From CAYRWR01 sp964428015 (GTDB lineage Bacteria > Spirochaetota > Brevinematia > Brevinematales > CAYRWR01): 12,745 bases of DNA. How positions within the stretch are numbered: the first letter of the stretch is position 1; every line of letters starts with the position of its first letter. Both the position numbers and the translations under genes were made by a program. The notes beneath the pieces are model-generated. The model was given only the letters and a program-made list of their open reading frames with translations, was not told the DNA's origin and searched no databases. The DNA lies in the NCBI GenBank assembly GCA_964428015.1, contig CAYRWR010000065.1, forward strand, positions 1 to 12,745. The letters run 5' to 3'. Below are positions 1 through 7,600 of the stretch, in pieces.

Positions 1-1
1 G

Positions 2-421
2 GCCACTACTCAAGGCTTTCCTCTGGAAAGTACCATTCCTTTTGTCCTATCCCTGATTGAAAAAGACCTGCCCCAATACTATGCGATAGACCAGGGACGT
101 GTGGTGGGCTGGTGTGATATTCTGCCCGAAGAAAAGGAGCTCCTGAGGCATATCGGAGTACTGGGTATGGGGGTCCTGCCCGGTTACCGGGGACAGGGAT
201 TGGGGAAAAGGCTCCTGACCGCCACCCTGGATAAATCCCGCGCCATAGGACTGGATAAAGTAGAGCTGGAAGTTTACGCGGACAATATCCCTGCTCAAAA
301 GCTCTATCTCTCCATGGGATTTCTTCCCGAAGGGACCCGCGTCAATGCCATAAAACTGGACGGTAAATATATCGACCTGATACGCATGGGAATGATGCTG
401 GAGTCCTCAAATAATAATTGA
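2..421 (+). CDS. GNAT-family N-acetyltransferase (partial, 5' end outside window)
   Basis: This is the C-terminal ~139 residues of a GCN5-related acetyltransferase, which would move the acetyl group of acetyl-CoA to an amine on an unidentified substrate. The frame is open from base 2, so the gene begins before the window; the GTG at 101 lies inside the fold and is not a plausible start. Motif A is clear: the beta-strand GVLGMGVLP is followed by GYRGQGLGKRLL, which contains the R-x-x-G-x-G pyrophosphate-binding loop. Motif B follows as ELEVYADNIPAQKLYLSMGF, the usual N-x-x-A-x-x-x-Y-x-x-x-G-F pattern of RimI-like members. The frame ends at TGA 419-421. Family assignment is secure; substrate cannot be read. 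A hairpin lies 20 bp downstream and may end its transcript. Confidence 0.9.
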   Translation, partial: ATTQGFPLESTIPFVLSLIEKDLPQYYAIDQGRVVGWCDILPEEKELLRHIGVLGMGVLPGYRGQGLGKRLLTATLDKSRAIGLDKVELEVYADNIPAQKLYLSMGFLPEGTRVNAIKLDGKYIDLIRMGMMLESSNNN

Positions 422-440
422 TATGACTGAATATTCTGCC

Positions 441-489
441 GGAGGCGTTACCAAAAAACGGCACCGCCGAAAAGTGGGACAACGCCTCT
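441..489 (+). terminator. Stem-loop after the acetyltransferase gene, possible terminator
   Basis: GAGGCGTT at 442-449 pairs perfectly with AACGCCTC at 481-488, extended by a G-T wobble at 441/489. The loop holds a smaller hairpin, CGGC (459-462) with GCCG (466-469). It begins 20 bp after the acetyltransferase stop codon. The sequence that follows (490-500) is T-rich but broken by G and A, so a factor-independent terminator is only partly supported. It could instead be the first domain of the structured element next to it. Confidence 0.45.
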
Positions 490-504
490 TTGTAGAATTT
501 TAAA

Positions 505-683
505 AATCACCCTGTCTCGGGCTCCTGTGAGAAGGCATAACCGCACCCCAAAGCGGTACGGGAATCCTGCCCCGCGGCGGAAGACGCCATATACAGTTTT
601 TCTCACGGTGATGCGGCCAGGCTCAGCTCAAGGGAATGGTCCCCACAGGAACCGTAGGGTATGGATATAATGGTGTTTTTTTT
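505..683. ncRNA. Candidate structured RNA in the intergenic region, strand unresolved
   Basis: This part of the gene-free interval is rich in inverted repeats. Stem 1: 509-513 with 656-660 (ACCCT/AGGGT). Stem 2: 520-529 with 644-653, ten positions, nine Watson-Crick; the remaining pair is G-U if read on the minus strand and C-A on the plus. Stem 3, competing with stem 2 for 525-529: 525-535 with 598-608, eleven pairs if plus-strand G-U pairs are allowed, with a perfect core 527-533/600-606. Local hairpins: 541-544/553-556, 559-562/571-574 and 576-579/585-588. A T8 run at 676-683 lies on the plus strand and a T5 run (complement of 502-506) on the minus. Size and rod shape would suit a 6S-like RNA, but I see no family consensus that proves it. 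I found no SRP, RNase P, tmRNA, tRNA or known riboswitch core. Confidence 0.35.
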
Positions 684-685
684 CC

Positions 686-1351
686 TCAGGACTGCATACT
701 GACCAGCAGATCCTGCAGACGGTGTCGTCCTTTCTGAGACAGCCTTTTCAGAGTGTCTACCGAGGCCTGATTAGCCTGGAGTTTGGCATCCAGTTCATCC
801 AGTCTGCGGAAAAACATCTGGATCTTATTCTCACGGTCACTTTGCTTGGAAGGGTCGAGGATGAAATTGTAAAGATCCAGAAAAACCTTGATCTCATCCA
901 GGCTAAAGCCCAGGTTCTGAAAGCCTTTGAGCAGCATGATCTCGATCATGGTTTTTTTATGATAAAAACGGATACCGGTACGGGAGCGGGAAAAAGGACG
1001 GATCAGTTTTTTTTCTTCCCAGTACTTAATGGCCCGGGGACTGACATTGAAGTGCTTGGCCAGCTGACCGGGAGTGAACAACATATGACGGCCGTCTTCT
1101 GATTCCAGGTTACGGGTGCGTTTGATGGGCTCCCCTACGTTTCGCAGGATTTTGATGGACTGCTCTATGGAATAACCCATTTCCTTCAGCTTTTCTACCA
1201 GATCCAGTTTTTCAATGGCCTCGGAGTCAAATTCCAGGTCGGATTCGTCTTCTGATGTGGCCAGGATATGATTGTCCACCAGAAGGATCACTTCCTCCAT
1301 GGTGAGGGTACTGTGCTGCTTGATCTCGTCAAAACGAATAATATGCTTCAT
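686..1351 (-). CDS. MerR-family transcriptional regulator with an extra degenerate N-terminal MerR-like unit
   Basis: A DNA-binding regulator of 221 residues. The recognisable MerR winged-helix domain lies mid-protein: helix-turn-helix about residues 92-112 (FTPGQLAKHFNVSPRAIKYW), wing at 113-131, then the usual helices with GFQNLGFSLDEIKVFL (143-158) and a charged C-terminal coiled coil (about 172-216) suited to dimerisation. Residues 16-73 resemble a second, worn MerR unit ending in KEMGYSIEQSIKILRNVG. No cysteine pattern for metal sensing and no ligand domain are visible. I chose ATG 1351, not GTG 1363: GGAG (1358-1361) sits 6 nt before the ATG, and the predicted promoter would start transcription near 1360, after the GTG. 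It is divergent from the GH13-ruvA-yaaR operon and may regulate that operon or itself; this is inference. Confidence 0.88.
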   Translation of the reverse strand: MKHIIRFDEIKQHSTLTMEEVILLVDNHILATSEDESDLEFDSEAIEKLDLVEKLKEMGYSIEQSIKILRNVGEPIKRTRNLESEDGRHMLFTPGQLAKHFNVSPRAIKYWEEKKLIRPFSRSRTGIRFYHKKTMIEIMLLKGFQNLGFSLDEIKVFLDLYNFILDPSKQSDRENKIQMFFRRLDELDAKLQANQASVDTLKRLSQKGRHRLQDLLVSMQS

Positions 1352-1366
1352 TTTTTTCTCCACAAT

Positions 1367-1395
1367 ATTATCCCATGTGAGGGCCTGAGCGTCAA
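1367..1395 (-). promoter_or_regulatory. Sigma-70-type promoter for the MerR gene
   Basis: On the minus strand, -35 TTGACG (1395-1390) and -10 GATAAT (1372-1367) are separated by exactly 17 bp. The expected start is near 1360, leaving a leader of only about 9 nt that begins at the GGAG ribosome-binding site of ATG 1351. Confidence 0.6.
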
Positions 1396-1408
1396 GTTTT
1401 CATATTCT

Positions 1409-1436
1409 TTGACATCCTAAATAATTACCCTATAAT
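1409..1436 (+). promoter_or_regulatory. Sigma-70-type promoter for the GH13-ruvA-yaaR operon
   Basis: Consensus -35 TTGACA (1409-1414) and -10 TATAAT (1431-1436) with a 16 bp spacer. The start would fall near 1443. An AGGAGGT ribosome-binding site (1451-1457) precedes ATG 1461. A short dyad, ACATC (1412-1416) with GATGT (1439-1443), brackets the promoter and could be a weak operator. The divergent MerR promoter is 14 bp away. Confidence 0.7.
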
Positions 1437-1460
1437 ATGATGTAAAGTAAAGGAGGTCCC

Positions 1461-3551
1461 ATGTCCAGTGCGCTTCAGCTTATTTTAGACGCCCTCACCG
1501 CTAAATCCAGGACAGACCTGGACTACTGGATACCCCGACTGTGGCTCACCCACGAAGATATGGTGGTGCTGGAAGAAACGGATACCCGGGTAAAAGTCGA
1601 ACCCTGCTCTTATTTTGTCTCTGCTATCCGCAACATGGTAGAAAAATATCCCCACAAACACCTCAAGACCAGCCTCAGCAGAATCCAGGGGCTAAAGGTC
1701 AATAACGGGCGGGTCTTGGATAACGGAGTCAACCGCTTGCCGGGGGACTGGATGGCAGCCTCCAATATGTACGGGCTGTATATGCGCAGTTTCAGCGCGT
1801 TTGATCACGATGGTGATGGTACCCTGGGCGGGTCAGCACAGGACATCAGCCTGAATAGTCAGGGTATGCGGGAAACCGGTACCTTTCTCAAAGCTATGGC
1901 TCTGCTCCCCTATATTAAAAACCTGGGTTTTGATACCGTTTATCTTTTACCGGTAAGCCTCTCCGGTGAAGCCAACCGAAAAGGTGAATTGGGCTCTCCC
2001 TATTCTCAGCGCAATCCTTTTAAACTGGACCCTATCTACCATGACCCCATCCTCAACGAACTGCCCCTGGAGCTCCAGTTCCGCGGTTTTGTAGAAGCAG
2101 CCCATGCTCTGGATATCAGGGTCATCCTGGACTCCGTACCCCGTATCGCGGCCCGGGACTCAGAATTTGTGCTGGAACATCCCGACTGGTTTTACTGGAT
2201 ACGCCGCGATGCCGAGGCTGACTATCACAGCCCCGCTTTTACCAAAGAGGAGCTCAGTCAGATACATAACCGTGTCAAGAATAAAAAAGAATTCAACGGG
2301 GAAATGATCCCCCCCCATACAGACTACCGGGAACTGTTTTACCCGGCGCCCCGTACGGCAGATATCAGACATATCCCGGGCCAGGGCTACATAGGAAAAT
2401 CAGGCTCTACCGAAGTAGTGGTACCTGGTGCTTTTGCCGACTGGCCGCCTGATGACATACAGCCCCCCTGGACGGATGTCAGCTATCTGCGTCTCTATGA
2501 GGACAAGGACTATGATTATGTCGCTTATAATACCATCCGCATGTACGACAGCAGGATAAAAAAGAAAAACCTGCCTCTCTGGGACAGCCTGGCCAGGGTC
2601 ATCCCCTATTATCAGGAGACTTTTGGCATTGATGGTGCGAGAATTGATATGGGCCACGCTCTCCCCCGTGAACTGGAAGATATGATCATCAGTTCCGCCC
2701 GGGATATCGACCCTGACTTCGGGTTTATGTGTGAGAATTTTAACGCACATGCAGTGGCCCGTCCTCAGGGTTATAATGTAGTCATGGGCAACGCCTGGTG
2801 GATGCTGCACCGCTGGGACACCGGTGGTACTGACCGGAAAAGCTATATGAAGGAGTTTCTGGCTGATCTGAAAAACATCCCCAATCCTATTCTGGGATCA
2901 CCCGAAACTGCTGATACACCCCGTGCTGCTTCACGACGCGGAGGCATCCGCTTTAGCCGGGCAGCCTGGATATTGGCGACCACACTCCCCAATTTTGTAC
3001 CATTCTGCACCGCGGGTTTTGATCTGGGGGATACACATCCATCCAATCTGGGCCTGGATTTTACCAGTGAAGAAATAGCTGTCCTTTCCAAAAAGCCACT
3101 GGCATTTTTCAGCCGGGCTGCACTGGACTGGGAGTCGCCTTTTGCCAAAGAACTGAATGAACATATTGCACAGGTCAATGCTTTCCGGTCTGAACAACTG
3201 GGGACACTTCTCCATCTGGACAACTTCCAGTGGATCGATAACGAAGTGGAAGGCCACTCCAGTTTTTCGGTCAAAAATCCGGTGGTCTCCTATTTCCGTA
3301 ACCTGGAACTCAATACAATCACCATCTTAACCTCAGGGATTTTTGGCGAACAGCTCCGACCTATAGATATTGAACAGGATATCCTGATTGTAGTCAATAT
3401 GGACTGTGAAAATGAAGTCATCTCCAGCCTGCAGATGGACTCTGATATGGAGTTGGAAGATATATACACTGGTGAGCATTATAAGACTGTTAAAAAAGAG
3501 CTGAACCTGAGGCTAAAACCAGGGGAAAGTATCCTGGCTGTGAGGCTCTGA
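1461..3551 (+). CDS. GH13 alpha-amylase-family protein, GlgE-like in places
   Basis: A 696-residue cytoplasmic (no signal peptide) member of the alpha-amylase clan, likely to hydrolyse or transfer alpha-glucan or maltosyl units. After a unique N-terminal ~100 residues comes YMRSFSAFDHDGDGTLGG (107-124), matching the D-x-D-x-D-G calcium loop of GH13 enzymes, then strand GFDTVYLLPV (156-165). The catalytic triad appears complete: nucleophile Asp396 in GARIDMGH with partner Arg394, acid/base Glu425 in FMCENF, and Asp485 in ETADTPR. HPDWF (240-244) after VILDSVPR resembles the equivalent stretch of maltosyltransferase GlgE. The usual substrate histidines of region I (N-H) and region IV (H-D) are not present; Arg228/Ile229 and Ala484 occupy roughly those places. 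A beta-rich C-terminal domain ends the protein. Start ATG follows AGGAGGT closely. The stop overlaps the ruvA start. Exact activity cannot be read. Confidence 0.85.
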   Translation: MSSALQLILDALTAKSRTDLDYWIPRLWLTHEDMVVLEETDTRVKVEPCSYFVSAIRNMVEKYPHKHLKTSLSRIQGLKVNNGRVLDNGVNRLPGDWMAASNMYGLYMRSFSAFDHDGDGTLGGSAQDISLNSQGMRETGTFLKAMALLPYIKNLGFDTVYLLPVSLSGEANRKGELGSPYSQRNPFKLDPIYHDPILNELPLELQFRGFVEAAHALDIRVILDSVPRIAARDSEFVLEHPDWFYWIRRDAEADYHSPAFTKEELSQIHNRVKNKKEFNGEMIPPHTDYRELFYPAPRTADIRHIPGQGYIGKSGSTEVVVPGAFADWPPDDIQPPWTDVSYLRLYEDKDYDYVAYNTIRMYDSRIKKKNLPLWDSLARVIPYYQETFGIDGARIDMGHALPRELEDMIISSARDIDPDFGFMCENFNAHAVARPQGYNVVMGNAWWMLHRWDTGGTDRKSYMKEFLADLKNIPNPILGSPETADTPRAASRRGGIRFSRAAWILATTLPNFVPFCTAGFDLGDTHPSNLGLDFTSEEIAVLSKKPLAFFSRAALDWESPFAKELNEHIAQVNAFRSEQLGTLLHLDNFQWIDNEVEGHSSFSVKNPVVSYFRNLELNTITILTSGIFGEQLRPIDIEQDILIVVNMDCENEVISSLQMDSDMELEDIYTGEHYKTVKKELNLRLKPGESILAVRL

Positions 3552-4156
3552 TGTTCCATTCTATCCGAGGCATTTTGCTGGAAAAAGATAGCGGCACTGC
3601 TGTAATTGATATTCAGGGGCTGGCTTATGAACTGCTTATCCCTGAAAACGTCTCTGACCAGCTCCCCCCACCCGGTGAAGAGGCCCTGCTCTACACCAAG
3701 CTCATTGTCAGGGAGAATGAACAGTATCTGATTGGCTTTGCCAGCCTGACTGATAAACGCCTCTATGAAAACCTGATCACTGTTTCGGGGATCGGTCCCC
3801 GCCAGGGACTGAAGATTCTCTCACACCTGAGTGCCACTGAGATCAGGAATGCCATAGTAAATGGAGACAGCCGTACCCTGAGCCGGGTCAAAGGTATCGG
3901 TGCCCGTACCGCGGAACGTATCATCCTGGAACTCAGAGATAAAATGGCTGCCTTTGTCACGGCGGATCTGCCCCAGGGCGGCACCAGCTCGGATAAAAAG
4001 AAGATGGAAGTACTCATGGCTCTACGCGTACTGGGCTATAATGACGGCGAAGCGCGCCGGGTGCTGGATGTAATCAAGGATGACTTTCAGGAACTACTCC
4101 AGGGCAGCGTAGAAGATATTATCAAAAAAGCCCTGGCTTTACTCTCCTCACGGTGA
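3551..4156 (+). CDS. ruvA: Holliday junction branch migration complex subunit RuvA
   Basis: RuvA binds four-way DNA junctions as a tetramer and loads the RuvB motor for branch migration in recombinational repair. At 201 residues it has normal length. The N-terminal OB-fold (1-65) starts MFHSIRGILLEK and holds the typical G-x-x-Y-E-L-L-I strand. Two helix-hairpin-helix motifs follow: VSGIGPRQGLKILS (78-91) and VKGIGARTAERIILEL (113-128). Residues about 135-150 form the flexible linker, and 150-200 the three-helix RuvB-contacting domain with LRVLGYNDGEARR. ATG overlaps the upstream TGA by one base (TGATG), and GAGG lies 5 nt ahead, so translation is probably coupled to the GH13 gene. Neither ruvB nor ruvC is adjacent, unlike the common ruvCAB order. 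Confidence 0.96.
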   Translation: MFHSIRGILLEKDSGTAVIDIQGLAYELLIPENVSDQLPPPGEEALLYTKLIVRENEQYLIGFASLTDKRLYENLITVSGIGPRQGLKILSHLSATEIRNAIVNGDSRTLSRVKGIGARTAERIILELRDKMAAFVTADLPQGGTSSDKKKMEVLMALRVLGYNDGEARRVLDVIKDDFQELLQGSVEDIIKKALALLSSR

Positions 4157-4160
4157 TACT

Positions 4161-4625
4161 ATGAAAATAGAGCGTAATTCCCTCAAAGGTAAAACTCTGG
4201 GCAGCTCCAAATCAAGCCGCACCGATAAAAAAGAAGATTTTCTGGAAGCCCTGGCTGCCAGCCAGGAAGCAGTAGAAATCGAACCGGTATTAGCCGGAGA
4301 AGATGCTGATCAGAATATGAAAAATATGGCGGCACTGATCGACCAATATGGAGAGACCCTGGTAGACAACCCCACCCCGGAGAATTTTCTGCGTTATAAG
4401 AATCACATCAAGACTTTTATCAATCTGCTCAAGGATAATTACGAGATAAAGAATATCACTTCCCGAAAGGGGTTTACCTCTCAAAAGCTGTATCTCACCA
4501 TAAACAGCGTGGATGAAAACTTAAACCAGCTGGCTCAGATGGTGATGTCCCGGGAGCAGAATCGCATCCGATATCTCAAAATGGTGGATAGTATCAAGGG
4601 GATGATCATCGATCTGACCCTTTAA
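4161..4625 (+). CDS. YaaR-family protein (DUF327)
   Basis: A 154-residue protein of the YaaR/DUF327 family, found in Firmicutes and spirochaetes; no biochemical function can be assigned. The first ~50 residues are polar and probably disordered. The rest is predicted helical: a core with YKNHIKTFINLLKDNYE (79-95), then SRKGFTSQKLYLTINSVDE (101-119), and the characteristic ending with an I-K-G-x-I-I-D-L pattern (145-152). It starts 4 bp after the ruvA stop, so it is probably the third gene of that operon, although its ribosome-binding site (GGTG) is weak, suggesting coupled translation. Its last 20 bp overlap the 3' end of the convergent helicase-nuclease gene. Confidence 0.8.
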   Translation: MKIERNSLKGKTLGSSKSSRTDKKEDFLEALAASQEAVEIEPVLAGEDADQNMKNMAALIDQYGETLVDNPTPENFLRYKNHIKTFINLLKDNYEIKNITSRKGFTSQKLYLTINSVDENLNQLAQMVMSREQNRIRYLKMVDSIKGMIIDLTL

Positions 4626-7600
4626 AAAAGTCGTGTATAGTCCTGACCTGCAGCTCCAGCTGTCCTGAAATATCACTTTCTCCTAAGTTTACTTCCAGCC
4701 ACCGGGAAGACTCCATCTCAAATAACCAGGCAGAATCGACCGGGTATCCCTGAGCCCGCAGGACCAGCCCATAATACTGTAACTGGCGGGTATATCTTTG
4801 CAGCTGGCTCTGGCCTATATGCAGTTTGTAATCCAGGATAATACCCCTGTTCCGGGCATCATGGGCATAGCAGTCGATTACCCCTTTTAAATATCCATGC
4901 TTTGCTTCTGTACCTAAAGGAAATAAAAAGGGCCACTCTTTTTCCTGACTTTGCAGAGAATGTATCACATCCTGATAAAAAGAACTGGTATAATATCCTT
5001 TTAGCAGGTTTTCCATCATAGTATATTTTTCCTGCATGGGAATGGAGCTCCAGGATAATTGTTCAGACAATATCCGGCTATAGTTATACTCATCAGATAA
5101 TTCCAATACCCGGTGAAGTAGATCTCCCATTTCGGCTCGGTCATCACTCTTTTCTGTAAAAGCATCCTCCAGTTCAGACATCTTTTCCAGACTTTCCCCC
5201 ACAGGATATGACCGGATGATATATTTATTTCCAAAGGCAGCAGGGTCAAACTCACTGTCTAACAGCTGCGTAACCGTCAGAATGACCGGTACAGCTGGTA
5301 CTGTGGAAGGTGCGGGCATTAATGTCTTGAGCTTTTCAGCATACCAGGCCTGGCTTTTTTTGATAGTGCCTGGTGTCAGATCGAGGGTACCACTCACTGA
5401 GGGAAAAGTTGCGGGATGTATACAGTAGAGGGATGAACCAGCCTGGGTGAAAGATCTCAAAAATTCAGACCAACCATCCTTTTGGGTATTTTCTCCCCAT
5501 CCCAGGTAATAAAATTCTTCCTCAGACCGGGTACAGGCCACGTAAAAAAGACGTTTTTCTTCTTCAGACTCCCTGTTTTTCCTCTCAGCTTGAAAAGCTG
5601 AATAGAACCGGTCCGGACCGAGAATTTTCATGCCAATTCTCCCGTCTGACTCTTCCAGCCAGCCGGACTGATCTTTGCTCCCGGTAGCTAAATAGATCAC
5701 TACTTTGGACTGCAGACCCTTGGCGCCATGCACTGTCATGATCCTCACAGCATCAGCATTTTCACCCGCGGTCTGTGCTGGTGTCAATTCCAGGCCATAG
5801 AGTTCCAGGTAGTACAGAAAGTCGGTAAGATGAAACATTTCCTGGTCCTGAAGAGTTCGTAAATAATTGAGAAATAATACCACATTTGAACCGGTTTCCC
5901 GACGATCTTCCATCCTATTGAGATATGCAAACCAACCCGTCCGTTGAATAATCTCTTCTGTCAGACCTGCAATATCCCAGTATCGTCTCTCAGAGAGGAG
6001 TTGCAGAAAAATCCGGCTTTCCGGGGTATCCGCTTGCCTGATCCAGCGGAAAAACCGTTCATTGCCTCCCTGGGTCCCGGCTATTTGGAGAAGCTGTGAG
6101 TCCGTCATACGAAAAAACGGGGATTTTAACAGAGCAAGCATCCTGAAATCATCCCAGGGGTCATCCAGGGCCCGCAGATAATCGATCAGATATTTGATTT
6201 CTTCTCTATCCAGTAGATTCTGTGTATCGGAATGCACCAGGCCTATCTCCGGAAGATTTTTACGAAGTACCTGTGTCAATATATTACTGCGGGATTTTTT
6301 GCGCATCAGTATCATGATGTCTCCGGGACGATATCTGCCCGATTGGATAAGCGTCCCTATTAGTGCCGCGGCCTGTCGGGAAATATCCTGAAATATCTCA
6401 TCCACTTTTTCACCCGTGGAGATTGTATAGTACATTCCTGCAAGGCTTTCTGAGTTTTCCCGGCCACTCTTCTGGGATTGATACTCAATATCTCCCAATG
6501 AAAAGATTTCCTTAAACACCATATTAAAGGACCTTACCAGATTCGGGTGTGAACGATAATTATATTGCAGGTACTTGACTGAATCCGCACCATAATGCTG
6601 TTTAAAAAATGCGGCAGTTTCAGAAAATACCTTCACTTCACTTCCTCTGAACCCATAGATACTTTGCTTGGGGTCCCCTACTACAAATGGAATCACCCTA
6701 TTTGTTTCAGCCCCATCCAGAAAATAATCAAAGATTTCTTTTTGAACAGATGAGGTATCCTGATATTCATCCAGGAACAGATATTCCAGCCTGCTCAATA
6801 CACGGGAGTAAAAATTTTCCTGTTTTCGCATGGCCCTGATCATACGCCATTCAATTTCCTGAAAAGATAATTCCTTCTTGAGAGATTGAAGACCAGTATA
6901 TTCTCTCCAGAGCAGGGCTAACAGGTTGTTCCAGGAGGGTTTTAAAATCCTGTGAATAAAACCATTAAGGTTTTGGATTTCAGACCGGATGGTACTGCGC
7001 AGACCATCCAGTTCCTCATTACTCTTTATTTCCTCGATTTTTGGGTTTAGATTGATCTCAAAAATTCCCAGTATATCTCCGCTCAGGATCAGTTGCAGTT
7101 CACTGTTGAGTTTTCTTATAGCCGCATATTCTTTTTTATCCAGATGCGCTTTTGTCAAATCCAGAATTTTCTTCACACCTGGCTGAATTTCCTTACGGAA
7201 ATAATCTGAGAATTCTGAGATATTCTTCCACTGTTGAATACTACCCTCAGACATTGACGGCTGAAGTTTTTCCCAACCCTTTTCTCTCATTATCTTAAAA
7301 AAATCTTCCAGTTTAGACTGAAAGTCCTGAAAGCCTAGACAGGCAATCAATACGGATAGGTGTATATCAGATTGGCGCATACCCTCATTCAGAGTACTGA
7401 GGAGCGCCTCACGGACAGTAAGTGAAAAGCCATCCCGGCTGTCTTCATCCTGAGGGCGCAGACCAGGATCGGTATGGGACTCAACCGGATAAGCTCTCAG
7501 CTGACTCAAAGCAAAGGAATGAATGGTAGTGACCCTGGCAAAACCCAGACTCTGCAGGATGGCTTCCTTTTGGGACAAAATCTTTTCCGCCCAGGAAGAA

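Noticed and set aside
422..685. tRNA, SRP RNA, RNase P RNA, tmRNA or a known riboswitch in the intergenic interval
   Set aside because: I looked for the SRP GGAAG loop, the RNase P start and end cores, tmRNA ends, a cloverleaf and cores such as GEMM-I, cobalamin, T-box and fluoride. Only chance partial matches appeared.
722..1102. Plus-strand open frame of 126 codons antisense to the MerR gene
   Set aside because: It is a shadow of the MerR gene: no ribosome-binding site, no family resemblance, and the opposite strand encodes a clear winged-helix regulator.
1351..1363. GTG 1363 as the MerR start
   Set aside because: The predicted transcription start lies downstream of it and a well-spaced GGAG serves ATG 1351.
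2400..3274. Minus-strand open frames inside the GH13 gene
   Set aside because: Their peptides look random and overlap a continuous GH13 frame with recognisable catalytic motifs.
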